A DNA stretch of 64,000 nt, taken from the NCBI GenBank assembly GCA_021927905.1, contig BLLK01000038.1:558001-622000 (forward strand). Reading direction: 5' to 3'. The position numbers were made by a program, and so were the translations under genes. Shown one piece after another: positions 1 through 10,360 of the stretch. The notes under the pieces were generated by a model, which was given only the letters and a program-made list of their open reading frames with translations, was not told the DNA's origin and made no database searches. The first letter of the stretch is position 1; every line of letters starts with the position of its first letter. Source of the DNA: Chaetoceros tenuissimus. Its lineage: Eukaryota > Bacillariophyta > Thalassiosirophyceae > Chaetocerotales > Chaetocerotaceae.

Positions 1-1
1 T

Positions 2-646
2 GACTACATTTTGAATTCTGACAAAGGCTTATCTTGTAATGAAATTGGTATCATGGGTGTAAATCCTCATGATCGCAATTCGCCACTCACGGTAGGGGTG
101 ACTGCTTCAGTTACGAAAAGCAATGTCAAAAAGATTCCATCGATACTCTCTGGTGTACATTCAAGTGATACTTTAGTACAAATAACAGGAAAAAGAAGTT
201 TTGAAATAGAAGAAGAACCATTTCTTCACGAGTCGGGCTCATTTTATATGGCACATGTTGAAATAATTGATGATAGAGAAGAACTTATGAGTCAAGAACA
301 GGTTCAAAATGCAGAACAGTTGTCAAAGAAGCTTCCTTCCCTCATCAAGAAATGGAAGGATCTCGTCAATTCCCAATCACAATCAGTAAGAAAACAAGTA
401 CAAAACGTGATGAAAAGCATTGGACCTTTACCTTCGGAAGTCGAAAAAGATTCTATAAGAAGAAGAGCTCTATGGGTTGGATCTCTTGTAAATCCTTCTT
501 CTACTTTGGTACAAGGAAAGCAATTATGTCCAGAAATTAGACCGGCTCTACTGGCATGCAAGAATAATTACCAGCGAATTTATCTCGCAGTTCTTTCTCT
601 GCAGTCAAGCATCGATCATTTATCGAAAGGTGAAGCGTCTCTTTAG
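2..646 (+). CDS. LON-domain protein, 3' part only
   Basis: The reading frame is already open at the left edge of the window, so the start lies outside it. The first ~90 residues read like the end of a LON substrate-binding domain (the N-terminal domain of Lon proteases, also found alone in small proteins). They show the alternating strands IGIMGV and VGVTASVTKS, then ITGKRSFEIEEE, which matches the family's G-RRF-I strand, then FYMAHVEIIDDRE, which matches the usual A-VE-L-D strand. An acidic and basic helical tail of ~130 residues follows (SKKLPSLIKKWKDLV and beyond) and ends at a stop at 644-646. No AAA+ or protease domain follows, so this is a LON-domain-only protein of the type thought to bind substrates or act as an E3 or cereblon-like adaptor. 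The domain call is inferred from pattern. The N-terminal half is not visible. Confidence 0.6.
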   Translation, partial: DYILNSDKGLSCNEIGIMGVNPHDRNSPLTVGVTASVTKSNVKKIPSILSGVHSSDTLVQITGKRSFEIEEEPFLHESGSFYMAHVEIIDDREELMSQEQVQNAEQLSKKLPSLIKKWKDLVNSQSQSVRKQVQNVMKSIGPLPSEVEKDSIRRRALWVGSLVNPSSTLVQGKQLCPEIRPALLACKNNYQRIYLAVLSLQSSIDHLSKGEASL

Positions 647-2446
647 AAATTCTTCTTTTTTGAAACAAATTGGTTGTAATTAAGAGATCGGTAATACACG
701 AACCAAATTATCTTCAAGGAAATAGGGAACAAGAAACCAGAAACATCTTACAATCATCATACATCAGTTTATGACGAAAACAAACACGCAAAATCTACCG
801 GCACATCAAGACAAGTAATAATAGTAATAGTAATAGAATTGAACAAACGGAAATATTCAAATTGAAGATAGAAGCTTATTTCACGATTTCAAGAGCATGG
901 CAAGTGGAATAAGAATGCAAGTTCTATATAATGAATCGGATTGACAGTCTTTCTTGTAGTATTTAGTAAGTTTTTAGCTATCATTGGAGTTTGTACAAGT
1001 CTATCTAGATAGTTAGCTATTCGAATTCGCACGGTGGATATGTGAAAGAGCTAGGTTGTTTTTTTAGCTTACAGATGATTCATTTTTTTTGTAAATATAA
1101 AAATTGTTTGGAAGGTAGATATTATGCAACAAGTGATTCGTAAAATAATTTCATAAAATATATTCAATATAGTAACCAATGACGTTGGATTATAATTACA
1201 GGTAAGTATGATGTAATGAGACACACTTGCGAACTTAAAAACAGGCCTTTGTCGAGAATAGAATCCATTTTTAATACCGTTTCTCAGAAGAAAGGAAGGA
1301 ACTATTGCCGGGAAGGAAGAAAGGAAAAAAAGACAAGAATCCAGAATGCCTAGAATCTGTTGAACCAAGCAAGTTTGAACAGAAGATCCAATACCATTTT
1401 CACGGAAAAGTAAGTGCCCATGACTCTGCTAGTTAAAATATTTTTAATAAGTAGGTTGCTGATAAATTTGTTTGGATTTTTTTAAAAATGAGGAGAGTAA
1501 ACAAAAGGGAATAATCTCATTGGACGAGGCAAGGAGCCTCGTAGAGGCGGAAGGCCTACGTTCTAGCCACTACCCCTTGAACGTACAACGTACAATACCC
1601 GTTTAAGTGGACTGCACTTCCAGCTATAGAAAAACCTGTAATAGTACAATTCATATTAGAGTTATTCAGTCATAAATTTCAAGTTATCACCCCTTTTTGA
1701 ATATTGGGAAAATTAGTTGATTTTTTAGGGGTTCTAAATTTAGTAATTCTATAAAACCTTACTCTGCTCGTCGCGCTTTGCTTGCTCTGGTTTACAAGAA
1801 AAGAAGAAAGAAGAGTTCACCATTGACAGTTCTGTACGTATATGGACAGTATCAACACTCGGTCTTGTAGATACCATTAACAATCATATTTTATGGATTT
1901 AAAATTAATCTCACTCTTGCCTAACTTAAAAACAAATTGTGTGCTACTCTCGATATTTTCCAAGTAGTGCTTTCTTCACCTTCTACTTGAAGACGGAGAT
2001 AATATTTTCTATTCTCTCTAAACCATGCAGTACCTTGCCTTCTTTTTTCTTTTTCTCTCGCTTTGTCTATGACATTGAAACTGTCCTTCCTCTTGTACTA
2101 CTCTTCAAGAGTGAAAGCGGATCTTCCTTGAGCAGCTCTTCGCGAGAACTATCATTATGTCCAGAAATGAATTTTCCTTATGAAAGAACAACAAGAATCA
2201 TCATATTCCCATGAAAGAAGCGCGAGAACCACAATTCGGAGTTATTACACAAATCATACCCTCTTTGTAAGTAGTAGATATACCACACATTCGAAACGGG
2301 AATACTTCGGAGAATTCTCTTGCAAATACTGGAACGCCTGGAACCTACGTACTTCCCGCTTCTGGTTTGATGTGGGATGTGGACCTCCATATTAATTGTT
2401 ACCCCTTCTTCACACTTTTTCATTTTTTAACAACAACAGAATTAGA
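647..2446. other. Long non-coding stretch before the HSF gene
   Basis: No convincing gene was found in about 1.8 kb. Open frames here are short and of low-complexity composition. Visible features are a TAATAG-type short repeat near 815-838, two adjacent GC-rich hairpins at 1521-1582 (listed separately), and several A or T runs. The last few hundred bases probably include the promoter and 5' leader of the heat-shock factor that starts at 2447. Confidence 0.5.
1521..1582. other. Pair of adjacent GC-rich hairpins
   Basis: In otherwise AT-rich DNA, GAGGC (1526-1530) pairs with GCCTC (1536-1540). Directly after it, GTAGAGGC (1541-1548) pairs with GGCCTAC (1553-1559) around a GGAA-containing loop. 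The reverse strand has a loose tRNA look (TAGTGGCTAGAACG, and CTTCCGC as a possible anticodon loop), but no T-arm or acceptor stem can be drawn. It may be a decayed tRNA-like element, a small structured RNA or chance. Confidence 0.25.
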
Positions 2447-4225
2447 ATGAATCGAAGGATGAATTTAAAACGCGAAAGTCCAGAACAAATCGTAGGAAAT
2501 ACTTCTCCAGGTATTTCGACCTCTAGGAAAGAGCTAGCTTCTGGTGTTCCTTCCATTGCCATGGGGAATTTGAATCACCATATTCAGCTTGGTCTGCATC
2601 CTTCTTCTGAGCAGCACCATCTTCCTCATCACGCAGAACAGAAGTTTCCATCTTCATCAAAGCAAGGAATACAATACATTACCACCCACAGCAACCTTGA
2701 CGACGCAATTGGAGCTGCGGATTCCACAGCAAGCATATCATCGTCGTCACTGGATCCATCTGACCGCCGCACCATCGACCTATACAATAATGGAATCGTC
2801 TCGGGACCTTTCCCGTTGAAGCTTCAGACAATCCTCAAAATTTTCGAACTTGAGGGAAATGACCTAATAAAATGGCAACCTCATGGCCGTGCATTCTCCG
2901 TCAGGAACAAGTCCCCAAAAGAGTTTCAAGAGAAAGTTATGGCAAGGTTTTTTCATAACACGAAGGTTACTTCCTTTTTCCGACAGATCAATATCTATGA
3001 CTTTGTACGTATCACTTCTGGTCCTGATGCAGGTTGTTACTACCATGAAATGTTCTTGAGAGGAAAGCCACTACTTGCTTGCAGAATGGTATGTTCAACT
3101 CGATTCTAACTGATATATTAGCTGATAACGTCTGATCTCTGATTTTCTGACATTTTTTTTCACCTGTTACAGATACGCAATTCCGTCAAGGGTGCAAAAA
3201 CCTCTGAAAAATCGTCTCCCTGCCCACCTTTTTGCCGCGTTCCGGACTTTTATGCTTTACCTCCTATGCCACCTCTTGGCTCAGTTGAAAACAATCCAAG
3301 CGCTTCCGCAAAAAAAAGCTCTGATGTAACTTCCAATCTCCAAGAATCATTACCAGCACAGATTTTAGGTCAATTTGGTGGTGATGGAAATAAATCCAGC
3401 TTGAACCCAACTGCTGGATTTGACATGGACTATCTGCAGCAATTACAATCGCTTCTTGATAGAAAGAACTATAGCGATGGCAGCGCAGCTAGGAACGAAG
3501 GAGGATTCATGTGGACCGACCAAAAAGTTCCATCACTTGTCGCTCACCAAACCCAGCAAGACATTTTGGACCATAAGCAATTTTCGACTGCAGAACTACT
3601 TGCTATGTTGAATACCAATTCTTCTTCAGGTGGTAACTCTCATGGCTTGGGAAACTTCGGCATCCAGATGCCTGGTGATAGCGACTACAATTCCGCCTCC
3701 TTGGCTGCTCGACTTTTGGCACAGTCATCACTGAATGCGCAGTCCAATGGTATCATCAACGCAGGTGGGCAAATTATGAGTCTTCTTTCTGCTCTCTCCC
3801 CTGCTCAACAGCAGCCCCAACAGCAGGTTCGCGCTATTCCTTCATATTTACCAGAATTAGCAGGCATAAGTGGGGTACCTATCCCTCAGCAACGAGACGA
3901 TATTCTGCTTCAACTTCTAGCTCAAAATAACCCAATGATGAACCAGAACATGATGATGGCAGGGGCAGCCAATCATTCTGGTGCAACCGATGCCAAAACC
4001 CCTCAAAAAAGCAAGTCCTTACACGAAACAATGCTTTTGCAAGATAGGAGAAGATCCCTTGGCCTTGGAATGAACGGCGCTTCTTCCTACCAGCAACAAA
4101 ACCCAAATGTTTTTGTCAATAATAATTCCACTTCAACCAAGAACATTAATGAAGCATTGTTGGCACTTCTTATGAGCCAGCAAGCAGATCAAAGGGGATT
4201 CAATGCTTCTTCTCTTGGTAAATAA
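2447..4225 (+). CDS. HSF: Heat-shock factor type transcription factor
   Basis: Two exons, 2447-3088 and 3173-4225, with an 84-bp GT-AG intron, encode 564 aa. The winged-helix HSF DNA-binding domain covers about residues 120-220. It starts at GPFPLKLQTILKIFE, contains the recognition helix region KVTSFFRQINIYDFVRI, and ends with YYHEMFLRGKPLLACRM spliced to IRNSVKG. The tryptophan-containing FPLKL...IKWQPHGRAFSV form is typical of the diatom HSF group. The rest is low in order: a serine/histidine-rich N-terminus and a Q/N/S/M-rich C-terminal half with runs such as QQQPQQQ, likely an activation region. No clear hydrophobic trimerisation repeat was picked out. The ATG at 2447 is the first methionine in frame. 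HSFs are strongly expanded in diatoms and not all respond to heat, so the target genes are unknown. Confidence 0.93.
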
Positions 4226-4897
4226 GCTATCTCCAGTAAACTGTAGCAGATGGAGATCATCATCAAGCCAAAGAATGTCGTCACCAAATGATCACATATT
4301 CATCTCAGTATTGCAGTCATTGCTAATAATTATTATCATAGAGTGCGGGAATTTCATATAATAAAGAGTTGTCTTACTGTTGGCATTAGATTACCCTTTC
4401 ATAATATATATAAAGTACATAAAACATCTTAGTAAGAACAAGGAAAGCAGAGACCGTATTGTGAGTTCCTCTTTTTTTCGTTTTGATGATAGATGATAAC
4501 CATTAAAGTAAAATGATGAGAAAATCGTACCACTCTTGAGTAGTTAAAGTACGTCGGGACGTCGGGACGACAATCAGAAGTGATGCGGCGATCGATAGAA
4601 GTTGGTGGGAAATTGTCATTTCCCCTGTCGCAATGCAAAATCAAACACGTCTGTCCTTCTGCCCTATTTTTTCCGAAACTACGTACGTACTTTGAATTGA
4701 AGTGAGCTTGTAGTAATAAGTAATAAGCTTCTGAAAAGTTGTTACTTTTTTTTGGTTTTCATAACATACGAATACGCTACACTCTAGTCTAGTCTCCATC
4801 TCTAGAGTACTCTCCAATCTCCATAGTAGCGGCTGGAGTCCAACATGACTTATTACACCGCTTGTGTCTGTTCTACGCAATCTTGAAAAGTTTTAAA
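4226..4897. other. Intergenic, with ACGT-rich motifs
   Basis: No gene was seen. Features are a tandem ACGTCGGG ACGTCGGG ACG at 4551-4569 and an ACGTACGTAC run near 4681-4690, about 210 bp before the next start. They could be promoter elements, but nothing in the sequence proves this. Confidence 0.4.
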
Positions 4898-6716
4898 ATG
4901 AAGCATGAGGAACAGGATTTCGAGCAAGAAAGAAATAGTAATTGTGGTTTCAAGGAAGAAGTAATTGCAAAGCAAATTGCGATCACTGCGCTAAATCACT
5001 ATAACCACGCGTTACCACAGAAGGGCAAACCTACACCCAACAAAGAATGGACAGTATATGCAGCGATAGTAGCTCATGATCAAAATGACGGCAACTTTTG
5101 GACTGTTAGTTGTGCGACAGGAACAAAATGCACTGCAGTATGTTCAGCTACAAAATCTCATTTCTCAAAAATTGACTTCCAAAATGATTCTGATGCAAAG
5201 AGACACGACTGGAAAAACATAAAAGAAGGTCAATTAAAGGGAATGATTCTTCATGACTCTCATGCAGAAGTTCTTTCACGAAGAGGGCTTATGAGAGTAT
5301 TCATGGATGAAATTAGAAATGATTTACAAAATTATGAGATGAGCGTTGAGCAGCAGAATGACGATTCTAAGAAAAGTCAAACCTTATTGAAAAGAATTGG
5401 AGATTTTGGCAAAGATAGTGAGATTTCCTATGCTTTACGCGATAATATGCAACTATGTCTATACATCAGTGATTCTCCTTGTGGTGATGCATCCATTTAT
5501 GATATTGCTCCAGAATACAATCTGACAAAAGGAAACAACATCAATGGAGGTAGCAATTTTACAGGTGAGTTATTATCTCTACATACACCATGATTTCAAT
5601 ATATACATCAGGGATCAAAGTGAATTATTTGTCTCTCACCAAAACCTAGGAGCGAAAATCATTTTTAGTGGTGATGATAAAAATGAAATAGGTCATAAAG
5701 ACGGTGAATGCATACAAGATGCTGGAAATAATACAACTCATCTGGATTCCAATGGGGTTGTTCGAATAGCAAGAGAGAAGGATCAAATCACCTCTGCTCT
5801 GCGACTGAAATCTGGTCGTTCAAACCTTCCATCACATTTACGATCATACTCTATGTCATGTTCTGATAAAATTTGTAAATGGATTTTGATCGGTATGCAG
5901 GGAAGCGGTGTTTTATCTCATTTCTTTACAGAACCGATTACTTTGAGTCATATTGTCGTGAGTCAAGACAAGAGAGCTATTGAAAATTCGCAAGTACAAG
6001 CACTTGATAGAGCACTTGTGTCGAGGGCACAAAAGACTTTGGATGAAGTTGTAGAATCTACTCCAGGGTTCAAGGATTTGAGAGAAACAAACATTGGCGC
6101 AAAAGTATACATTTGCGAAGAAATTTTTACACAAAGTAAATCTTCCGCTGAACTGAGGGATCACGAAGCAAAAGTTTTTAAATCTCAGAAGCAATCTGAA
6201 AATTCTGAAAATCCAATCAAGAAACGAAAATTGAATGAAACAATAGACAACCCAGACAAAGCCGCGCTTACAACAAAGGCTTCAAAAGGAGAATCATCCA
6301 TAGGAGTTAGCATTAATTGGCAAAGTACCATCAATACACATGATACAAGTAATGCAAACGATGTTGAGCAAACTATTGGCGCAAAAGGAGTCAAACAAGG
6401 CAAGAAATCAAAGACTAGAAAAGATGTTGTGAAGTGCGCTTCAAGATTGTCGCGATTTTCTCTAATGGACGAATCTATGGAGATTCTGAAGCTACTTTCT
6501 ACTCGAAAACTTTGTACTCCTTCACTTTCTTTCAAGGATATCGATGATCACATCTTTTGTAAAGAGATACCAACAATCACCTATCAAAATATGAAAAAAA
6601 TATCAGGAGAGAACAAAGTCCAACAGATGAAAAAGATGCTTTTCCACTCTTCGACAAAGAATCATTTGTCAGGTTGGGTGAAATCATCAGAAGAGAATGA
6701 TTTCGTAGTATTATAA
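4898..6716 (+). CDS. ADAT1: ADAT1-type tRNA adenosine-37 deaminase
   Basis: Exons 4898-5564 and 5650-6716 (85-bp intron; the join gives NFT-GAKIIF) encode 577 aa. The protein belongs to the adenosine-deaminase-editase (A_deamin) family, whose single-domain members deaminate A37 to inosine in eukaryotic tRNA-Ala. The zinc and catalytic residues are visible: DSHAEVLSRRGL (His and Glu of HAE), SDSPCGDAS (first Cys), then MSCSDKICKW (second Cys) followed by GMQGSGVLSHFFTEPI. Near the C-terminus GVSINWQ and AKGVKQGKKSK match the conserved end of ADAT1. No double-stranded-RNA-binding or Z-DNA-binding domain is present, which argues against an ADAR. Lysine/serine-rich inserts lie between the conserved blocks (around residues 120-170 and 410-450), making it longer than a typical ADAT1. 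The ATG at 4898 is the first in frame. Confidence 0.9.
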
Positions 6717-6829
6717 AGAATGTACAAAAAGATATTACTACTATTTCCCGTTTTTGTCATCCTCTATTATTACAAATATTCCCCTTGACTGCCTCTTGTT
6801 TGCACTTCTAACTGGGCCTATCTCGGTCC

Positions 6830-7390
6830 TCAGTCGTAATCTTCATCATCTTCTATTATTTCACCAACATGATCTTCCTTCACAAGATCATCAATGTTCA
6901 ATCCAGTTTCATTCAAATCATTTTTGAAATCATTGACTATCTTGTCATTCTTGACATTTCCTTTCTTTGCCAGCATCGAATTCATATCCAATCCTTGGTT
7001 TATTACAGATCCCTTTGACTTCTTCGACTTTACAGAAGAGGGTTTTGAAGGAGCCTTCCTCTTCTTTCCATACTTTGAAAGAGATTCTTTACTAGGTTTT
7101 ATATCCAAAACACACTCAAGAAATGAAAATTCTTTTTTGGTCCGTATAACTTTTTCTAATTTCTCGCGTGTAATGACATTGGAATGGGAATCATCATCAT
7201 CTGCTGCTCTCTTGGAGTCGTGGTCCAGCGATGCCTGAGCAAGTTCCTTCACAAATATGGCACTAGCAGCAGACACCATATCTACCGCAGATGCAAATAT
7301 TCTCCCAATCTTTTCTTCTTTTCGGACTTGAGCCTTTATTTTGTTTGCTGGAAATACTTTGGTGTAATCAATGTCATCATCAGATGACAT
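6830..7390 (-). CDS. Histone-fold protein, NC2-alpha/CHRAC-like
   Basis: One exon, 186 aa. Residues ~12-95 form a histone fold of the NF-YC/DRAP1/CHRAC class. FPANKIKAQVRKEEKIGRIFASAVDM gives helix 1 and the start of helix 2, FVKELAQASL ends helix 2, and VITREKLEKVIRTKKEFSFLECVL gives helix 3. The F-L end is what NC2-alpha (DRAP1) and the POLE4/CHRAC17 subunits show. Such proteins pair with a second histone-fold subunit in transcription repression, DNA polymerase epsilon or chromatin remodelling. The C-terminal half is basic and then acidic (KYGKKRKAPSKPSSVKSKKSKG, ending EIIEDDEDYD), with a likely nuclear signal. The exact subfamily cannot be fixed by eye. It is convergent with the ADAT1 gene, about 110 bp away. 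Confidence 0.75.
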   Translation of the reverse strand: MSSDDDIDYTKVFPANKIKAQVRKEEKIGRIFASAVDMVSAASAIFVKELAQASLDHDSKRAADDDDSHSNVITREKLEKVIRTKKEFSFLECVLDIKPSKESLSKYGKKRKAPSKPSSVKSKKSKGSVINQGLDMNSMLAKKGNVKNDKIVNDFKNDLNETGLNIDDLVKEDHVGEIIEDDEDYD

Positions 7391-7669
7391 GTTAGTAGAT
7401 ATGCCTTATAATCGAGTATTAGTTCCAGTTTGAAAAGTACCTAAGTGAATGGCTAGCTAAAAAGGTGAGGTTCAGAGGTGTTGATATAATGTACTAAGCA
7501 GAGGTGAGGTACCACAAGAAAGTTTTATGATGATGTGAGACGAGATAGCGTGATAGCGAGATCCAGAATGTTGAGCATGCATGAGGAATGTGGTGGTTAA
7601 GTGACCGTTGTCTTTGTAGCTAGGAGACATTCACATAGCTAATTGAAAATTTAGATCGAACCAGATTTT

Positions 7670-8578
7670 GTTGTTTGGGTCTTCTTGAAAGATTACGTAC
7701 ATCTTTGAGTATCGAAAATGCTCATCATTGCATCTTCCATCGTATCAGGGCAAGAGTCGTCGAAGCTCTCGAAGAAATGATCAAGCTCAGGAAGAAGCAA
7801 TTTCAATTGACAAAGTGCCACAAGTCCCCCTCCTCTCCCTCTTCACCATGTGTAAAACATAATAAATTGGCATCATGTCGTGATACGTCAAGTAGAAATA
7901 ATGACACTTATAAACAAAAGATGACCTTCTCGCTCTCCGCGTCCTTCGGGAAAAATCTTCCCACTACATTCCCGATCTAGATCGCGCCTAACTGGATATC
8001 AAATAGTGCATCCAAATCCTAATCAAAGATTACCCAGACGTATTCTTAGCGCGAGGCATTGTTGATCATGCGAATCATCGTCCTATCCACATCGCGTGCA
8101 TGTACCATCTTGAAGCTGCCCCTTTAATTCTCGATAGGTTTCCTCTTTGTGCGACCCAATTGAATGAAGAGGGGAGATCATCATTTGAAACATTCCTCGC
8201 TTGTATAACCAAGTTAGATGATGATCTCGATATTTCACCCGAACACTGTTTTAGGACCGCACTATCTCTATTGTGTCAAGTTGGACCCGACTGCTTCGAG
8301 AATATCTATACTGTAGTGCACATTTTGATGAGGTATGGCTTTTATTTTGATGATTTAAAAATAAAAGATTGAGATAACGCATCTGCAAATAGTATAAGAT
8401 CACAGAACTCAATTCGTATCATCAAGGTATCATACTCGTGCATTCCATAGAGTACTGCATAATAATAATATTGAATTACTACTTACTCGATTTCAGTGGC
8501 CGAAGTCTACTCACTCATCGATAAAGGAACAAAAATCCCGGACTCAACCCTGTTTGCCTGCTATGCAATTTTTTAGAA
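7670..8578 (+). pseudogene. Decayed ankyrin-repeat protein gene
   Basis: Pieces of one ankyrin-type protein lie in order but in different frames. The first begins LLERLRTSLSIENAHHC (from ~7675). Then comes LLALRVLREKSSHYIPDLDRA, which runs into stops at 7989-7991 and 8004-8006. The next piece, CIQILIKDYPDVFLARG (~8007) with NHRPIHIACMYHLEAAPLI and RFPLCATQLNEEG, ends near 8372. Last come RSQNSIRIIK and, after an apparent intron, VAEVYSLIDKG up to a stop at 8576-8578. The PIHIAC and LLDRFP patterns match the ankyrin units of large diatom families. At least one frame change and two stops in frame indicate a host pseudogene. It could still be a badly assembled live gene. Confidence 0.6.
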
Positions 8579-9055
8579 ACGTGCACTTTTTGGCATGTTT
8601 GATCCTCTTAGTTTACAGTAAAATGCTGTAAATTCAACAATTTCTTTTGTAGCATTTGTCAAGGTATTCCTGCGAAACCAATATTTTATTATCTTCATGT
8701 AGAGTTCTGTGGGAATACAGAATACATTTGTGCATTCTCCGTAAAGTTCAATAGCAGTACTTGTTATTCGAAGGCTTGTCAAAAGATACCGAAGCTTCAA
8801 AATAAACTCCTGCTGATCTAAACATCTTACCAGTGATGATAAGCATTCCTCTACTACGTAGAGTTTAGTAATGAAAACGTAAGACTTTGCTATATATCCT
8901 TTAGTAACTACTTTACTATTTGTTCCTCAAATGCAGCTTTCTTGTAATTGCTAACCTTTTTCCTTTTTAGTGTGCATGTGTACCACATCCATTCTCTCAG
9001 GATACTACTCTACTAAACCTCTCTGCCCCAATTATGCATCTACATTAAAAAATTC
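8579..9055. other. Intergenic, nothing recognised
   Basis: AT-rich DNA between the ankyrin remnant and the SET gene. No supportable gene or repeat was seen. Confidence 0.4.
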
Positions 9056-10360
9056 TTAGCTCAAAATCAACCCTTTGCAAACTGCCGATCCACAATTGCA
9101 CTGAAAAGAAACCCTCTCGAGCGAATCAAGAGAAGTGTAATCCATGGTTATCCGATCCCCGGGCTGAATCAGGTGATTTGCACGAACAACATATGTTGTT
9201 GAATCTTGATATACCTGACTAGTATTAGGACAGCAGCTATGATCCATGAAGCAGTCAAATCCTACCGCTTCCGAATACTCTCTACGATGAATAAAATGGT
9301 GTAGATTATCCATCAAGAAATACTTTCCGTTGCATTCAAGGACGTACGTCTTGGACAGATCATGAGTAGGAATCAAAGTTGACTTATTTTCAAAGACAAG
9401 CTCGGCAGCTTCAAACGTTCGAGTCGCAACGAGGTGTGTATCATTCGGCTTGACGATAAGATCTACCCCAGGCGGAATCTCGCTACGTAACAGAGTAATA
9501 TCATTGTTTTCCCTGAAGAACGTACTGACGATTTCCAACTCACAGTATGGCAGAATCGAAATCTTTTCCTGGAGACTGAGACCCTGGAATCCCATCATCT
9601 TTCCACGGCACTTGGGTGACCCGCAGAGGCACTGCTCAATTTCATGTCCGTTACACTCATAATCAAAGAAAGCGTAATCGCAGGTAATTTCATCTCCGGG
9701 AAAGATATCACGAATCGCAATTGCTTGATACGACATCATCTCCGATGATCTTGATACGAGAGGATGGTACGTATTTGCATCGCATGAATGATTCATGAAT
9801 GCATCAAAGCCATATATTTGCCGGATGGAAGGGACAGGGAATGATGGTGATGATGGTAGTTGTCCAAGACCAAATACGCCAGGAGAAGAACTCGTATCAC
9901 TATTATTCCTCTTGGATTTCTTCTTTGCAACATCATCTTGATAGATGCAATCATGCAGGACATCACTTGCAAGCTTGTCATAATCCACGACGGAATGAAC
10001 AGTGCTCATAATTTCTTCAGTTTGAAACGTTCCGTCATGATTGTACAAACGGACAAAGTATTTCTCAGCATTCGATAAAGCAATATCTAGCAAGATGGCA
10101 TAGCCAACGTAAAGCACTTGACCCTCGTGAAATTTTTGAGTGGCAACCAGTTTCTTTCCATAGAGACCGTCCTGAATTTCAATTCCTTTTGGAACGATGG
10201 AATGAATCGTTAGGCTTCCACTGACAGGATCGATTTCAGTAGAATAGGAAGGATGACCGGTTGTTGGTTTCTTGTTGACCACGACTCGGACTTCTTCTGG
10301 AGGTGGCTTACGGGTGCTGGTGAAGGCGAACGCGATGGAACTTACGGAACTTAGCTTCAT
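9056..10360 (-). CDS. Tandem SET-domain protein
   Basis: One exon, 434 aa. SET-domain proteins are mostly lysine methyltransferases using S-adenosylmethionine. Two SET-like halves follow each other. The first (residues ~62-252) has GKKLVATQKFHEGQVLYVGY, then FMNHSCDAN at 189-196 (the NHSC cofactor motif), then GDEITCDYAFFDY with the likely catalytic Tyr, then a post-SET cysteine cluster QCLCGSPKCRG. The second (residues ~300-434) repeats the order: THLVATRTFEAAELVF, FMDHSCCPN at 372-379, GDRITMDYTSL, then a second cysteine cluster FQCNCGSAVCKG at the very end. In the second half the NHSC Asn is Asp. A low-complexity insert splits the first SET (residues ~140-175). The N-terminus (SSIAFAFTS) is mildly hydrophobic, but targeting is unclear. 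The substrate is unknown. Confidence 0.82.
   Translation of the reverse strand: MKLSSVSSIAFAFTSTRKPPPEEVRVVVNKKPTTGHPSYSTEIDPVSGSLTIHSIVPKGIEIQDGLYGKKLVATQKFHEGQVLYVGYAILLDIALSNAEKYFVRLYNHDGTFQTEEIMSTVHSVVDYDKLASDVLHDCIYQDDVAKKKSKRNNSDTSSSPGVFGLGQLPSSPSFPVPSIRQIYGFDAFMNHSCDANTYHPLVSRSSEMMSYQAIAIRDIFPGDEITCDYAFFDYECNGHEIEQCLCGSPKCRGKMMGFQGLSLQEKISILPYCELEIVSTFFRENNDITLLRSEIPPGVDLIVKPNDTHLVATRTFEAAELVFENKSTLIPTHDLSKTYVLECNGKYFLMDNLHHFIHRREYSEAVGFDCFMDHSCCPNTSQVYQDSTTYVVRANHLIQPGDRITMDYTSLDSLERVSFQCNCGSAVCKGLILS

Noticed and set aside
1069-1368. 99-aa hydrophobic open frame on the minus strand
   Set aside because: Reads as AT-rich chance sequence with no signal or domain logic.
1521-1582. tRNA-Gly gene on the minus strand
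   Set aside because: No T-arm consensus and no closing acceptor stem; kept only as a hairpin element.
8573-8800. 75-aa open frame on the minus strand
   Set aside because: No domain or conserved composition; in AT-rich intergenic DNA.
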